Positions 28,197 through 38,211 of a stretch of 64,000 bases of DNA are shown here, piece after piece (position 1 is the stretch's first letter; every line of letters starts with the position of its first letter). The position numbers were made by a program, and so were the translations under genes. The notes under the pieces are model-generated. The model made no database searches. It had not been told where the DNA came from and saw only the letters and a list, made by a program, of their open reading frames with translations. Source of the stretch: Acetobacteraceae bacterium (GTDB lineage Bacteria > Pseudomonadota > Alphaproteobacteria > Acetobacterales > Acetobacteraceae); NCBI GenBank assembly GCA_947455205.1, contig CANGNF010000024.1, positions 1-64,000 of the forward strand, in the 5' to 3' direction.

Positions 28197-28490
28197 TCAG
28201 CGGCCGCGCGGGCCGGTCGGCGTCTCCGAGGATGGGCCGGAGGAGGTGCTGCTGCCCATCATGCCCTGCGGCGTGATTCCCGTGGCGCCCGGCGCGGTCA
28301 GCCCGGCGGCGGAACCATCGCTGCCGCGGTTGCGCGCCTGCGGGCTGGCGTCGCGCGGCGCCTGTGGGGTCGGGCTGGGGCCGGCATCGGTGCCCTGGGT
28401 CTGGCCGGGCTGCGGCCCGCCCTCGCGCGGCGGCGCCTGCTGCGCCAGCGCGGGTGCCGCCATCAGCAGCAATGCGAGAAGCGCCCTCAT
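28197..28490 (-). CDS. Small secreted Pro/Gly/Ser-rich protein
   Basis: 97 residues. It has an N-terminal signal peptide (MRALLALLLMAAPALAQ) and a low-complexity mature part rich in Pro, Gly, Ser, Thr and Gln, probably disordered in the periplasm. It overlaps the stop of the PRC-barrel gene as ATGA, so the two are probably co-expressed. No domain was recognised. Confidence 0.6.
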   Translation of the reverse strand: MRALLALLLMAAPALAQQAPPREGGPQPGQTQGTDAGPSPTPQAPRDASPQARNRGSDGSAAGLTAPGATGITPQGMMGSSTSSGPSSETPTGPRGR

Positions 28491-29032
28491 CCGCGGCTGG
28501 CCTGGGTTTCGTAGCTGAAGCCGGGCAGCGCGTTCAGGCTTTCCTTGGTCGCCCCGGGCATGGTCCAGCGGCTGCCGCCCATCCGCAGGTTGTCATACGG
28601 CACCGCCACCAGCTTGGCGCCGATGCCGAGGAAGCCCCCGACCGAGATGATCGCGACGGGCGGCCCGCCTTCGCGCGGGATCAGCAGGTCGTCCACCTCG
28701 CCGATCGTCTCAGCGCTGTCGTTGTAGACGCTGGCGCCGATCAGGCGGCTGGCGCGGCGGCCCTCGCGCAGCGTGCGCGCATCCACCACCTGGTTGTGGA
28801 TGCTGCCCCCCGGCGGAGTCGGCGTTGCGGCGGCGGCCGGGCGCTCCGCCGGAATCGCGGCGGGCGCCGGCGGGGTCACCGCCGGGGGAGGCAGGGGTGC
28901 GGCGCTGGCCGCGGGGTCGGGAGGGGCCGTGCTGGGCGCGGGGGTCGGGGCGGGCTGGGCACTGGCCAGAATCGGCAGCGCAAGTAGCGCCGCGGTTGCG
29001 GCCATGGCGAGCAGTTGTTGCCGCGCGGTCAT
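28487..29032 (-). CDS. Secreted PRC-barrel domain protein
   Basis: 181 residues. A signal peptide covers about 1-26 (LLAMAATAALLALPILASAQ), followed by a Pro/Ala linker to about 80. A PRC-barrel is at about 95-170 (ASRLIGASVYNDSAETIGEVDDLLI, VAIISVGGFLGIGAKLVAVPYDNL). PRC-barrel proteins in Alphaproteobacteria are typically periplasmic and associated with stress or the envelope. The ATG at 29032 is preceded by AGGAGG. It is co-oriented with the downstream small secreted protein (ATGA overlap). Confidence 0.8.
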   Translation of the reverse strand: MTARQQLLAMAATAALLALPILASAQPAPTPAPSTAPPDPAASAAPLPPPAVTPPAPAAIPAERPAAAATPTPPGGSIHNQVVDARTLREGRRASRLIGASVYNDSAETIGEVDDLLIPREGGPPVAIISVGGFLGIGAKLVAVPYDNLRMGGSRWTMPGATKESLNALPGFSYETQASRG

Positions 29033-29129
29033 GGGGGGTGACCTCCTGCGTGTGTGGCAGGGGGCGAACGCGGGCCGCGCCCGCTGGTTGCCGCTGCGGC
29101 TTCGGCGCCGTTGCGCCATGCCGCCGATG

Positions 29130-32100
29130 CTACTCGGCCGGCTGCGGCGCCGCCCCGCGTGACAGCCGGGCCCGCCGCCCACCCACCAGGCTCTCGAAGG
29201 CGAGATAGACCGCCGGCGTGGTGTACAGCGTCAGCAGTTGCGACAGCGCCAGCCCGCCGATGATGGCGATGCCGAGCGGCTGGCGCAGCTCGCTGCCCTG
29301 GCCATGGCCGATGGCCAGCGGAACGGCGCCGAACAGCGCCGCCAGCGTGGTCATCAGGATCGGCCGGAAGCGTTCGCGGCAGGCCGCGAGGATCGCCTGC
29401 TCGGCGCTTTCGCCGTAGGCGCGCTCGTGCTCCAGCGCGAAGTCCACCAGCATGATGGCGTTCTTCTTCACGATCCCCATCAGCAGGATCACGCCGATGA
29501 AGGCGATGATGGTGAAGGGCGTCTTCGTCGCCAGCAGCGCCAGCAGCGCGCCGATGCCGGCCGTGGGCAGGGTGGAGATGATGGTGATGGGGTGCAGCAG
29601 GCTTTCGTACAGCATGCCCAGCACGATGTAGATGCTCAGCACCGCCGCCAGGATCAGCAGCGTCTGGCCGGATTGCTGCTGGCGGAAGGCCCGCGCATTG
29701 CCGGCGAATTCCGCCCGCACCGTGGCCGGAAGGCCGATCTCCTCCTGCGCCTTGGCAATGGCGGCCGAGGCTTGGCCGAGCGAGACTCCCTCCGGCAGGT
29801 TGAAGGTGATGGTGGAGGCCGGGAACTGCCCCTGGTGGGTAATGGCCAGCGGCGCGCTGCTGCGCTCCAGGGAGACGAGCGAGGCGAGCGGGATGGGCAC
29901 GTTGTTGGTGCCGGGCACCCAGATGCCCTCCAGCTGCGTCGGGTCCTGGGTCAGCGTGGGATCCACCTCCATGACAACGCGGTACTGGTTGCGGGTGCGG
30001 TAGATGATGCTGACCTGGCGCTGGGCGAAGGCGTTGTTCAGCGCGTTGTTGATGGCGAGGAAGCTGACGCCGAGCCGCGCCGCGCGGTCGCGGTCCACCA
30101 CCAGGCGGGAGACCAGGCCGGCGCGCTGCTGGTCGGAGGAGATATCCGCCAGCTCCGGCATGGTGCGGAACTTCTTCACCAGCGCTTCCGACCAGGTCTG
30201 CAGCTCGTCCAGGTCCGGGGTCAGCAGCACGTACTGGTAGGCGGCATTGCCCTGGCGCCCGCCGATGTTCACGTCGGAGATCGGCCGCAGGAAGACCTGC
30301 GCGCCGGCGATGGCGCCGAGCGGCCGGCGCAGCCGGTTGACGATGGTGTCGGGGGTCACGCCCGGCCGCTCGCTGGGCGGCTTCAGCGAGATGAACATCC
30401 GCCCGGTGGAGACGGTGGAGCCGTTGCCGCCGCCGACCGAGGTGCCGATGCCGGCGATGGCGGGGTCCTGCATCAGGATGCGGACCGCCTGCTCCTGGAT
30501 CTCCCGCATGCGCTGGAAGGAGGTATCCGGCGAAGCCTGGATGACGCCGAACATCAGCCCGGTATCCTGCGGCGGGAAGAAGTCCTTGGGCACGATGACA
30601 TAGAGCCAGGCCGTCACGCCGATCAGCCCGACGGTGAAGACGACCATGCTGCGGCGGAAGCGCAGCAGCACGCGCAGGCTGGCCATGTAGCCGTCGATGA
30701 TCCAGTCCATCCCGGCCTCGAACCGGCGGCCGAACCAGCCGGGCGGGCGTTCCGCGCCGGCCCGCGCCAGGTGGGCGGCGGCGGCTGGCGTGATGGTCAG
30801 CGAGATGATGCCCGACAGCGCGACGGCGATGGCCAGCGTGACGCTGAACTCGCGGAACATGCGGCCGACGATGCCGGGCATGAACAGCAGCGGGATGAAG
30901 ACCGCGATCAGCGAGACGGTGATCGACAGCACGGTGAAGCCGATCTGCCGTGCGCCTTCCAGCGCCGCCTGCATCGCGGGCATGCCGCGCTCGCGCAGCC
31001 GCGTCATGTTCTCGATCATGACGATGGCGTCGTCGACGACGAAGCCGACCGAGATGGTCAGCGCCATGAGCGTGAGATTGTTCAGCGAGAACCCGGCCAG
31101 GTACATCACCGCCAGCGTGCCCAGCAGCGAGAGCGGCACCGAGATGCCGGCGGCGAACACCGCGGCGCGGCGGCGCAGGAACAGCGCCACCACGGCGATG
31201 ACCAGCACGATGGTGATGATGAGGGTGAACTGCACGTCGCGCACGCTGGCGCGGATGGTCTCGCTGCGGTCGCGCAGCGTGGTGACGCGGATGCCCGCCG
31301 GCAACCAGCGCTGCAACTCCGGCATCAGCTTCTGGATGCCGTCCACCACCTCGATGACGTTGGCGTCCGGCTGTTTGAAGATGATGATGAGGATGGAGGG
31401 CCGGCCGTTGAAGCTGCCGGCCTGGCGGCGGTCCCGCACGCCCTGGGTCACCCGCGCCACCGCGTCCAGCCGCACCATGGCGCCGCCGACAGACTTGACC
31501 ACCACGCCGGCATATTCCTCCGGCGTGGTCAGCCGGTCGTTCACCACAACGGCGGCGGATTGGTCGGTGCCGTCGATCAGCCCGGTCGGCTGCGTCACGT
31601 TGGCGCGGCCGATGGCGGTGCGGATATCCTCCAGCGAAACCCCGGCCGCGGTGGCGGCGCCGGGGTCCACCGCCACGCGCACCGCGGGTTGCTCCGCACC
31701 CGTCACCAGCACCTGCGCCACGCCCGTCACGTTGGCGATGCGCGGCGAGATGATGCTGTCCACCGCGTCGTACACCTGGCCCGGCGGCACGGTATCGCTG
31801 GTGATGGCCAGCAGCAGCACCGGCGCATCCGCCGGATTGGCCTTGCGGAAGCTGGGCGGGTTGGGCAGCCCGGCCGGCAGGTCGGTGCCGGCCGCGTTGA
31901 TCGCCGCCATCACGTCCTTGGCGGCGTCCTCCACCCGGCGGTTGAGGTCGAACTGCACGACGATGCTGGCCGAGCCGAGCGTGGAGGTGGAGGTCAGCTC
32001 GTTGACGCCGGCGATGGCGCCCAGCCTGCGTTCCAGCGGCGCGGCGACGCTGGCGGCCATGACAGCCGGGTCCGCACCCGGTTGGCTGGCGGTGATGACG

Positions 32101-32237
32101 ATGGTCGGCAGATCCACCCGCGGCAGCGGCGCCACCGGCAGCACGAAGTAGGCCACCAGCCCGGCCAGCGCGATGCCGATGGCCAGCAGCGCGGTTGCGA
32201 TGGGGCGCTGGATGAAGGGGGCGGAAATCGAGCTCAT
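29130..32237 (-). CDS. RND efflux pump permease, second subunit (MdtC-like)
   Basis: 1035 residues, a full-length RND pump. It has the N-terminal helix FIQRPIATALLAIGIALAG, two periplasmic loops and twelve predicted membrane helices. Helix 4 keeps the proton-relay region GFVVDDAIVMIENM, and the C-terminal MGIVKKNAIMLVDFALE motif is present. It starts in an ATGA overlap with the first pump gene. The paired pumps point to an MdtBC-type heteromer using the inner-membrane proton gradient. Substrates cannot be read from the sequence; bile salts, novobiocin and metals are typical of the family. Confidence 0.93.
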   Translation of the reverse strand: MSSISAPFIQRPIATALLAIGIALAGLVAYFVLPVAPLPRVDLPTIVITASQPGADPAVMAASVAAPLERRLGAIAGVNELTSTSTLGSASIVVQFDLNRRVEDAAKDVMAAINAAGTDLPAGLPNPPSFRKANPADAPVLLLAITSDTVPPGQVYDAVDSIISPRIANVTGVAQVLVTGAEQPAVRVAVDPGAATAAGVSLEDIRTAIGRANVTQPTGLIDGTDQSAAVVVNDRLTTPEEYAGVVVKSVGGAMVRLDAVARVTQGVRDRRQAGSFNGRPSILIIIFKQPDANVIEVVDGIQKLMPELQRWLPAGIRVTTLRDRSETIRASVRDVQFTLIITIVLVIAVVALFLRRRAAVFAAGISVPLSLLGTLAVMYLAGFSLNNLTLMALTISVGFVVDDAIVMIENMTRLRERGMPAMQAALEGARQIGFTVLSITVSLIAVFIPLLFMPGIVGRMFREFSVTLAIAVALSGIISLTITPAAAAHLARAGAERPPGWFGRRFEAGMDWIIDGYMASLRVLLRFRRSMVVFTVGLIGVTAWLYVIVPKDFFPPQDTGLMFGVIQASPDTSFQRMREIQEQAVRILMQDPAIAGIGTSVGGGNGSTVSTGRMFISLKPPSERPGVTPDTIVNRLRRPLGAIAGAQVFLRPISDVNIGGRQGNAAYQYVLLTPDLDELQTWSEALVKKFRTMPELADISSDQQRAGLVSRLVVDRDRAARLGVSFLAINNALNNAFAQRQVSIIYRTRNQYRVVMEVDPTLTQDPTQLEGIWVPGTNNVPIPLASLVSLERSSAPLAITHQGQFPASTITFNLPEGVSLGQASAAIAKAQEEIGLPATVRAEFAGNARAFRQQQSGQTLLILAAVLSIYIVLGMLYESLLHPITIISTLPTAGIGALLALLATKTPFTIIAFIGVILLMGIVKKNAIMLVDFALEHERAYGESAEQAILAACRERFRPILMTTLAALFGAVPLAIGHGQGSELRQPLGIAIIGGLALSQLLTLYTTPAVYLAFESLVGGRRARLSRGAAPQPAE

Positions 32238-35200
32238 TCGGCGGCCGCCACCACCTCTCGCCGGCCCAGCCTGGCGCGTACGCGTTCCAGCGCCAGGTAG
32301 ATCGCCGGCGTGGTGTACAGCGTGATCACCTGGCTCAGCAGCAGCCCGCCGATGACGGAGACACCCAGCGGCAGCCGCAGCTCGCTGCCGGGACCGTTGC
32401 CGATCACCAGCGGCACCGCGCCCAGCAGCGCCGCCATCGTCGTCATCATGATCGGACGGAACCGCAGCACGGAGGCTTCATAGATCGCCTCCTCCGGCGT
32501 GCGGCCGTGGTCGCGCTGCGCCTCCAGCGCGAAGTCGATCATCATGATCGCGTTCTTCTTCACGATCCCCATCAGCAGCACGATGCCGATGATGCCGACC
32601 ACGCTGAGGTCCAGCCCACAAATCCACAGCGCCAGCAACGCGCCGATGCCGGCCGAGGGCAGCGTGGACAGGATGGTCAGCGGGTGGATCACGCTCTCAT
32701 ACAGCATGCCCAGCACGATGTAGATCACCACCACCGCCGCCAGGATCAGGTACGGCGTGCCGGCCAGCGAACGGTTGAACTCCGCCGCATCGCCGCTGAA
32801 CTCGCCGGTGATCGCCTCCGGCATGCCCAGCCGCGCCTCGGCGCGCCGGATCGCCGCCACCGCCTCACCCAGGGAGCCGCCTTCCGGCAGGTCGAAGCCG
32901 ATGGTGACGGCGGGGAATTGATCCTGCCGGTTCACCGTCAGCGGTCCCGCGCGGCGGCCGATCTCGGCGATCTCGCCCAGTGGCACCTGCACGCCATTGG
33001 CGCCGGGCACCCGCAGCAGCGCCACCAGCGCGGGGTCGTCGCGCATCGCCGGCGTGGTTTCCAGCACCACGCGGTACTGGTTGGACTGGCCGTAGATGGT
33101 GCTGATCTGGCGCTGGCCGAAGGCGTCGTACAGCACGTCGTCCACCGCCTGCATGGTCACGCCCAACCGCGCCATGCGCTGCCGGTCCACCTCCACCGTC
33201 ACGCGCATTCCGCCTTCGCGCAGGTCGGTGGTCAGGTCGCGCAGCTCCGGCGCCTGCCGCAGCATGGCCAGCAGTCGTCCGGACCAGTCGGAAAGCTCGG
33301 CGGTGTCGGGGTCCATCAGCGTGTACTGGAACTGCGTGGCGCTGACCCGCGCGCCGATCTGGATGTCCTGCACCGGCTGCAGGTGCACCAATATGCCGGG
33401 CACCGCCTCCAGCCGCGCCTGCAGCCGGGCGGCGATCTGCTGCGCGCTGGCGTCGCGCGCGTCGCGCGGCAGCAGCACCGCGGTCAGCCTGCCCGTGTTC
33501 TGTGCCGGGTTGATCGGCCCGGCGCCGGCGACGCTGGTGGTGGAGACCACCGCCGGGTCGGCCAGCACGATCCGCGTGACCTCCTGCTGCAATTCGGAGA
33601 CACGGCGGAAGCTGGCATCCTGCGGCGCTTCCATGGTGATGGTGATGAGGCCGGTATCCTGCAACGGCAGGAAGCCCTTGGGCACCAGTATGTACAGCGC
33701 CACGGTGCCGGCCACGGTCGCGGTGGCCAGCAGCAGCATCAGCGCCTCATGCCGCAGCGTCCAGCGCAGGCTTTCGGCATAGCGGTCGCGCAGCCAGTCG
33801 AAGCCGCGTTCCGCCCAGCGGGAGACGGCGCTCGGCCTGTCCTCGCCATGCGGACGCATCAGGTAGCCGGTCATCATCGGCGTCAGTGTCAGGGAGACGA
33901 AGAGCGAGACGATGACCGCGATGGTCAGGGTCAGCGCGAACTCGCGGAACAGCCGCCCGACCACGCCCTGCATGAACAGCAGCGGGATGAACACCGCGAT
34001 CAGCGAGACGGTCAGCGAGACCACGGTGAAGCCGATCTGCCGCGCGCCCTTGTAGGCGGCGGCCAGCGGCTTCTCGCCCTGCTCGATCAGCCGGACGATG
34101 TTCTCGATCATCACGATCGCATCGTCCACCACGAAGCCGGTGGCGATGGTCAGCGCCATCAGCGAGAGGTTGTCCATCGAGAAGCCGCACAGCGACATCA
34201 CCCCGAAGGTGCCGATGATGGACAGCGGCAGCGCCACGCCGGGCACGAAGGTGGCGCGTGCCGTCCGCAGGAACAGCCAGATCACCAGCACCACCAGCAC
34301 CACCGCCAGCACCAGGGTGAACTGCACCTCGTGCACGCTGGCGCGAATGGTCTCGGTGCGGTCGGCCACCACATGCAGCGTGGCGCCCGGCGGCACGGCG
34401 GCCTGCAGCACCGCCAGCTGCGCCCGCACCCGGTCCACCGTATCCACGATATTGGCGCCGGGCTGGCGCTGCACGTCCAGCAGCACCGCGCGCTGGCCAT
34501 TGAACCAGGCGGCGTTCAGCGCGTTCTCCAGCCCCTCCACCGCCGTGCCGATATCCGAGAACCGCACCGGCGCGCCATTGCGCCAGGCGATGACGGTGGC
34601 GGCGAAGGCTTCCGGCGTGCGCAGCTGGTCGTTGGCCATGACGGCGCTGGCCTGGCGCGGCCCGTCCAGCCCGCCCTTCGGCCCCGCCAGGTTGGCGCTG
34701 GCGATCACCGTGCGCACGTCCTCAAGCGAAAGCCCGTAGCTGGCGAGGCGCTGCGGGTCCGCCTGCAGCCGTATCGCCGGCCGCATGTTGCCCTGCACCG
34801 TCACCCGGCCGACGCCCGAGACCTGTGACAGCCGCTGCGCCAGCAGCGTATCCGCGGCATCCGAAAGCCGCGGCGTCGGCAGCGTGTCGCTGGTCAGCGC
34901 CAGGGTCATGATCGGCGGGTCCGCCGGGTTCACCTTGGCGTAGACCGGCGGGTAGGGCAGCGTGTTGGGCAGCGTGCCGCGCGCGGCGTTGATGCCGGCC
35001 TGCACGTCCTGCGCCGCGTCGTCGATATCGCGCCCCAGGTTGAACTGCAGCGTGATCCGCGACACGCCGGGCCCACTGACCGAGGAGATGCTGGTCAGGC
35101 CGGAGATCTGGTTCAGCTGGCGTTCCAGCGGCGCCGCGATCAGCAGCGAGATCGTCTCCGGCGACGCACCCGGCAGCTGCGTGGAAACCTCGATGGTCGG

Positions 35201-35326
35201 GAAATCCACGTTGGGCAGCGAGGCGACCGGCAGCTTCAGATAGCCGAAGATCCCGGTCAGCAGCACCGCCACCGCCAGCAGGAAGGTGGCGATCGGCCGG
35301 GCGATGAAGGGCGCCGAGAAGTTCAC
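32234..35326 (-). CDS. RND efflux pump permease, first subunit (MdtB-like)
   Basis: 1030 residues from GTG 35326, which directly precedes the typical NFSAPFIARPIATFLLAVAV helix. The long frame upstream overlaps the adaptor gene and is not coding. It has the conserved VVDDAIVMIENIVRL helix-4 region with the proton-relay aspartates and a C-terminal MGIVKKNAIMMIDFALE. It is coupled by GTGA to the adaptor gene upstream and by ATGA to the second pump gene downstream. Confidence 0.93.
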   Translation of the reverse strand: MNFSAPFIARPIATFLLAVAVLLTGIFGYLKLPVASLPNVDFPTIEVSTQLPGASPETISLLIAAPLERQLNQISGLTSISSVSGPGVSRITLQFNLGRDIDDAAQDVQAGINAARGTLPNTLPYPPVYAKVNPADPPIMTLALTSDTLPTPRLSDAADTLLAQRLSQVSGVGRVTVQGNMRPAIRLQADPQRLASYGLSLEDVRTVIASANLAGPKGGLDGPRQASAVMANDQLRTPEAFAATVIAWRNGAPVRFSDIGTAVEGLENALNAAWFNGQRAVLLDVQRQPGANIVDTVDRVRAQLAVLQAAVPPGATLHVVADRTETIRASVHEVQFTLVLAVVLVVLVIWLFLRTARATFVPGVALPLSIIGTFGVMSLCGFSMDNLSLMALTIATGFVVDDAIVMIENIVRLIEQGEKPLAAAYKGARQIGFTVVSLTVSLIAVFIPLLFMQGVVGRLFREFALTLTIAVIVSLFVSLTLTPMMTGYLMRPHGEDRPSAVSRWAERGFDWLRDRYAESLRWTLRHEALMLLLATATVAGTVALYILVPKGFLPLQDTGLITITMEAPQDASFRRVSELQQEVTRIVLADPAVVSTTSVAGAGPINPAQNTGRLTAVLLPRDARDASAQQIAARLQARLEAVPGILVHLQPVQDIQIGARVSATQFQYTLMDPDTAELSDWSGRLLAMLRQAPELRDLTTDLREGGMRVTVEVDRQRMARLGVTMQAVDDVLYDAFGQRQISTIYGQSNQYRVVLETTPAMRDDPALVALLRVPGANGVQVPLGEIAEIGRRAGPLTVNRQDQFPAVTIGFDLPEGGSLGEAVAAIRRAEARLGMPEAITGEFSGDAAEFNRSLAGTPYLILAAVVVIYIVLGMLYESVIHPLTILSTLPSAGIGALLALWICGLDLSVVGIIGIVLLMGIVKKNAIMMIDFALEAQRDHGRTPEEAIYEASVLRFRPIMMTTMAALLGAVPLVIGNGPGSELRLPLGVSVIGGLLLSQVITLYTTPAIYLALERVRARLGRREVVAAAE

Positions 35327-36621
35327 GGCTGCGGCCGGCGCGGCCCGGCGCCATCCGGCCGCTGGCGTCGGCGCTCCGGCGGTGCCTCGCCGGCGGCGGC
35401 GGGTGCCGCGGGCTGGGTCAGCACCACCTGGGCGCCGGGTGTCAGCCGCAGCGCGCCGCTGGTCACCACGCGCTCTCCGGGCTGCAACCCGCCGCGCACC
35501 GCGGCTTCCGTCGTGGTCAGCACGCCCAGTTGCAGCGGGCGCTGCTCCACCGTGTTGTCGTCCTTCAGCACGAAGGCGAAGGCGCCATCCGGCCCGCGCT
35601 GCACCGCCACCAGCGGAATGGCCAGCGCCTGGCGAATGGTGGCGACGCGCATCCGCACATTGACGAAGGCGCCTGGCCACAGCCGCGCATCGTCATTGGC
35701 GAATTGCGCCTTCAGCTTGATGGTGCCGGTGGTCTGGTCCACCTGGTTGTCCAGCGTCAGCAGGGCACCTTCGGCGCGGATGCTGCCATCCTGCTCCAGC
35801 GCCTGCACCGCCACCGGGCCACGGCCCAGCGCGTCCAGCACCGCGCCCAGGCGCTGCTGCGGCAGGGTGAACACCACGGTGATGGGCCTGAGCTGCGTCA
35901 CCACCACGATGCCCGTGGCGTCGCTGCCATGCACCAGGTTGCCTTGGTCCACCAGGCGCAGGCCGACGCGGCCATCCACCGGGCTGCGGATGGTGGTGAA
36001 GTCCAGCTGCACCCGGGCGCTGTCCACCGCGGCCTGGTCGGCCTGCACCAGCGCCTCATACTGCGCCACCAGGGCGCGCTGCGTGTCCAGCTGCTGGCGG
36101 CTGGTGCCGTTGCTGCGCAGCAGTTCCGTGTAGCGGCTCAGGTCCACCCGCGCATTCGCCAGCTGCGCCTGGTCCTGCGCCTGCTTGGCCTGGGCCTGGG
36201 CCAGCGCCGCCTGGTAGGTGCGCGGGTCGATCCGCGCCAGCACGTCGCCGCGCTTCACCTCCTGGCCCTCGGTATAGGCAACCTCCACGAGCACGCCATC
36301 CACCTGGGCGCGGGCGGTGATGGTGGCCAGCGGCTGCACCGTGCCCAGCGCATCCAGCGTGATGGGAATGTCGGTACGCGCGGCGGCGGCCACCGTCACC
36401 GGCACCGGCCCGCCGAAGCGCCCGCCCCGGCCACTGCGCCCGCCCGGCGCCGCTTCCTCCTGCTTCGGGGCGAAGGGCCACCAGCCCTGCCAATAAGCCG
36501 CGCCGCCGGCCCCGGCCGCCAGCACCAGCAGCAGCACCAGCCAGGGCCAGCGCCGCCGCCGGCGCGGCCGGGCCAGCACGGCGGTCTCATGGGTCGTCGG
36601 CGGCAGCGGGGTATCCGGCAT
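35323..36621 (-). CDS. RND periplasmic adaptor (MdtA-like)
   Basis: 432 residues. A basic cytoplasmic start (RPRRRRRWPW) precedes one membrane helix (about 25-42), then the HlyD/MFP fold. A lipoyl-type half-motif is TARAQVDGVLVEVAYTEGQEVKRGDVLARID, followed by a coiled-coil hairpin (AQAKQAQDQAQLANARVDL) and beta-barrel and membrane-proximal domains. It links the pump to the outer-membrane factor. It lies 12 bases downstream of the outer-membrane factor gene and overlaps the pump gene by four bases. The C-terminus is Pro/Arg-rich. Confidence 0.92.
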   Translation of the reverse strand: MPDTPLPPTTHETAVLARPRRRRRWPWLVLLLVLAAGAGGAAYWQGWWPFAPKQEEAAPGGRSGRGGRFGGPVPVTVAAAARTDIPITLDALGTVQPLATITARAQVDGVLVEVAYTEGQEVKRGDVLARIDPRTYQAALAQAQAKQAQDQAQLANARVDLSRYTELLRSNGTSRQQLDTQRALVAQYEALVQADQAAVDSARVQLDFTTIRSPVDGRVGLRLVDQGNLVHGSDATGIVVVTQLRPITVVFTLPQQRLGAVLDALGRGPVAVQALEQDGSIRAEGALLTLDNQVDQTTGTIKLKAQFANDDARLWPGAFVNVRMRVATIRQALAIPLVAVQRGPDGAFAFVLKDDNTVEQRPLQLGVLTTTEAAVRGGLQPGERVVTSGALRLTPGAQVVLTQPAAPAAAGEAPPERRRQRPDGAGPRRPQP

Positions 36622-36633
36622 GGCGGGGTTCCG

Positions 36634-38061
36634 TCAGCTCCAGCCCCCGCCCAACGCGCGGAACAGGCCAACGGCGGCCTGCAGGCGTTGCAGCCTGGCC
36701 AGGGCCAGCTGGTTGCGCGCGTTGAACAGGGTGATCTGGGTATTCAGCAGCGTGATCAGGTCGATGGTGCCGGCGCGGAACTGCGCCTCCGAGATGCCAT
36801 TGGCGCGCTCCGCGCTCGCCGTCGCGGCCTCCTGCAACTCGACCAGCGCGGTGGTCTCGCGCAACGTGGCCGTCGCGGTCTCCACATCCACCAGGGCGGC
36901 GACGATGGCGCGCCGATAGCTCTCCAGCAGCTCCTCGGCGCGGGCCTGGTTGAAGTCGCGCTGCGCCCGCAGCTGCCATTGCTGGAAGATCGGCTGGGTC
37001 ACGCTGCCGACCAGCTGGAACAGCACGCTGCCCGGCCGCATGAGGTTGTCGAACACCAGGGATTGAAAGCCGCCGGTCGTGGTCAGCTGGATCGTCGGCA
37101 GCATCGCCGCACGGGCCACCGCGACATTGGCCTGGGCGGAGGCCAGGTTGGCCTCGGCCAGCCATACGTCGGGACGGCGCACCAGCACGTCGGTGGGCAG
37201 GCCCGGCGCCACCGCCGGCAGCCGCACCTGCGCCAGCGGCACGCGCGGCATGGCCAGCGCCTGCGGCGGCGTGCCGGCCAGCGTGCCCAGCGCGTAGAGG
37301 TTCGCCTCCAGCGACTGCCTGAGCGGCGGCACCGCGGCGCGCTGCTGCGCCACCAGGGTCTGCTGCTGCGCCAGGTCCAGCCCGTTGGCGGTGCCGGCCG
37401 TGACGCGGGACTGGATCACCGCCAGCACGCGCTCCGCCACCTCCAGGTTGGCCTGCTGGATCGCCAGCTGCTCCTGCGCCGACAGCACGGCGAAATAGGC
37501 ATTGGCCAGCGACGCCTGGGTGGTGATCCGCACCACGCCGATATTGAACCGGCTGGCCGCCGCGGCCTCCTGCGCCACCAGCACGCTGTTGCGGGTGCGG
37601 CCCCAGAAATCCACCTCGTACGTCGCGGAAAGCTGGGCGCCGTAAAGCACCCGCTGGCTGAAGCGCGAGCGCCCCGCCACCGGCACGCCGCTGGCGGTGG
37701 AAAGCGGCGTCTGGCTGCGGTTGGTGGTGAAGCTGGCATTGCCCGTGGGCAGCAGCAGCTGGCCGGTGATGCGGACATTGGCATCGGCCTCGCGCAGCTG
37801 TGCCTCGGCGATGCGGATATCGAAGCTGGCGACATTGGCCGCCGCCATCAGCGCGTCCAGCTCCGGCGAGGCGAAGCCGCGCCACCATTCGGCATCCGGC
37901 CAGGCGACGGGGGTGGCGGGGTCGGCGGCGACCAGGCGCGCCGGGGTGGCAAGGCCGGAGGACGGCGCGTCCGGCCGCAGCCCGCAGCCGCCAAGCAGCA
38001 ACAGCAGCGCCAGCGTCAGCCGGCCAGGCCGGGGCAGGGGGGGCGGGGTTCGCATGTTCAA
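36634..38061 (-). CDS. Outer-membrane efflux lipoprotein (NodT/OprM type)
   Basis: 475 residues. A lipoprotein signal (LTLALLLLLGGC, lipid Cys about 26) is followed by two OEP repeats with long helical segments (FDIRIAEAQLREADANVRITG; ARAEELLESYRRAIVAAL). It forms the trimeric outer-membrane channel. It is the first gene of the four-gene efflux operon, so the whole tripartite system is encoded here. No regulator gene is adjacent; the divergent gene is the LpxR-like protein. Confidence 0.92.
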   Translation of the reverse strand: MNMRTPPPLPRPGRLTLALLLLLGGCGLRPDAPSSGLATPARLVAADPATPVAWPDAEWWRGFASPELDALMAAANVASFDIRIAEAQLREADANVRITGQLLLPTGNASFTTNRSQTPLSTASGVPVAGRSRFSQRVLYGAQLSATYEVDFWGRTRNSVLVAQEAAAASRFNIGVVRITTQASLANAYFAVLSAQEQLAIQQANLEVAERVLAVIQSRVTAGTANGLDLAQQQTLVAQQRAAVPPLRQSLEANLYALGTLAGTPPQALAMPRVPLAQVRLPAVAPGLPTDVLVRRPDVWLAEANLASAQANVAVARAAMLPTIQLTTTGGFQSLVFDNLMRPGSVLFQLVGSVTQPIFQQWQLRAQRDFNQARAEELLESYRRAIVAALVDVETATATLRETTALVELQEAATASAERANGISEAQFRAGTIDLITLLNTQITLFNARNQLALARLQRLQAAVGLFRALGGGWS

Positions 38062-38211
38062 GGCAACCTATAAGCCGGCAGCGGCGGCAACGGCAGGCCT
38101 TGTTACCCTTCGTCATGCCTCCGGCGCAGACCGGGCCGCGCCGCCATGCGCCAAGCTTCCGCCTGGCTCGCGAGTGAGTTATAACGCAGGCGGGGATTTC
38201 GGGGCCTTGCC

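Noticed and set aside
29238..32300. 1020-residue plus-strand open frame opposite the second RND pump
   Set aside because: Asp/His/Gln-rich mirror of a coding strand with no domain; the RND gene is unambiguous.
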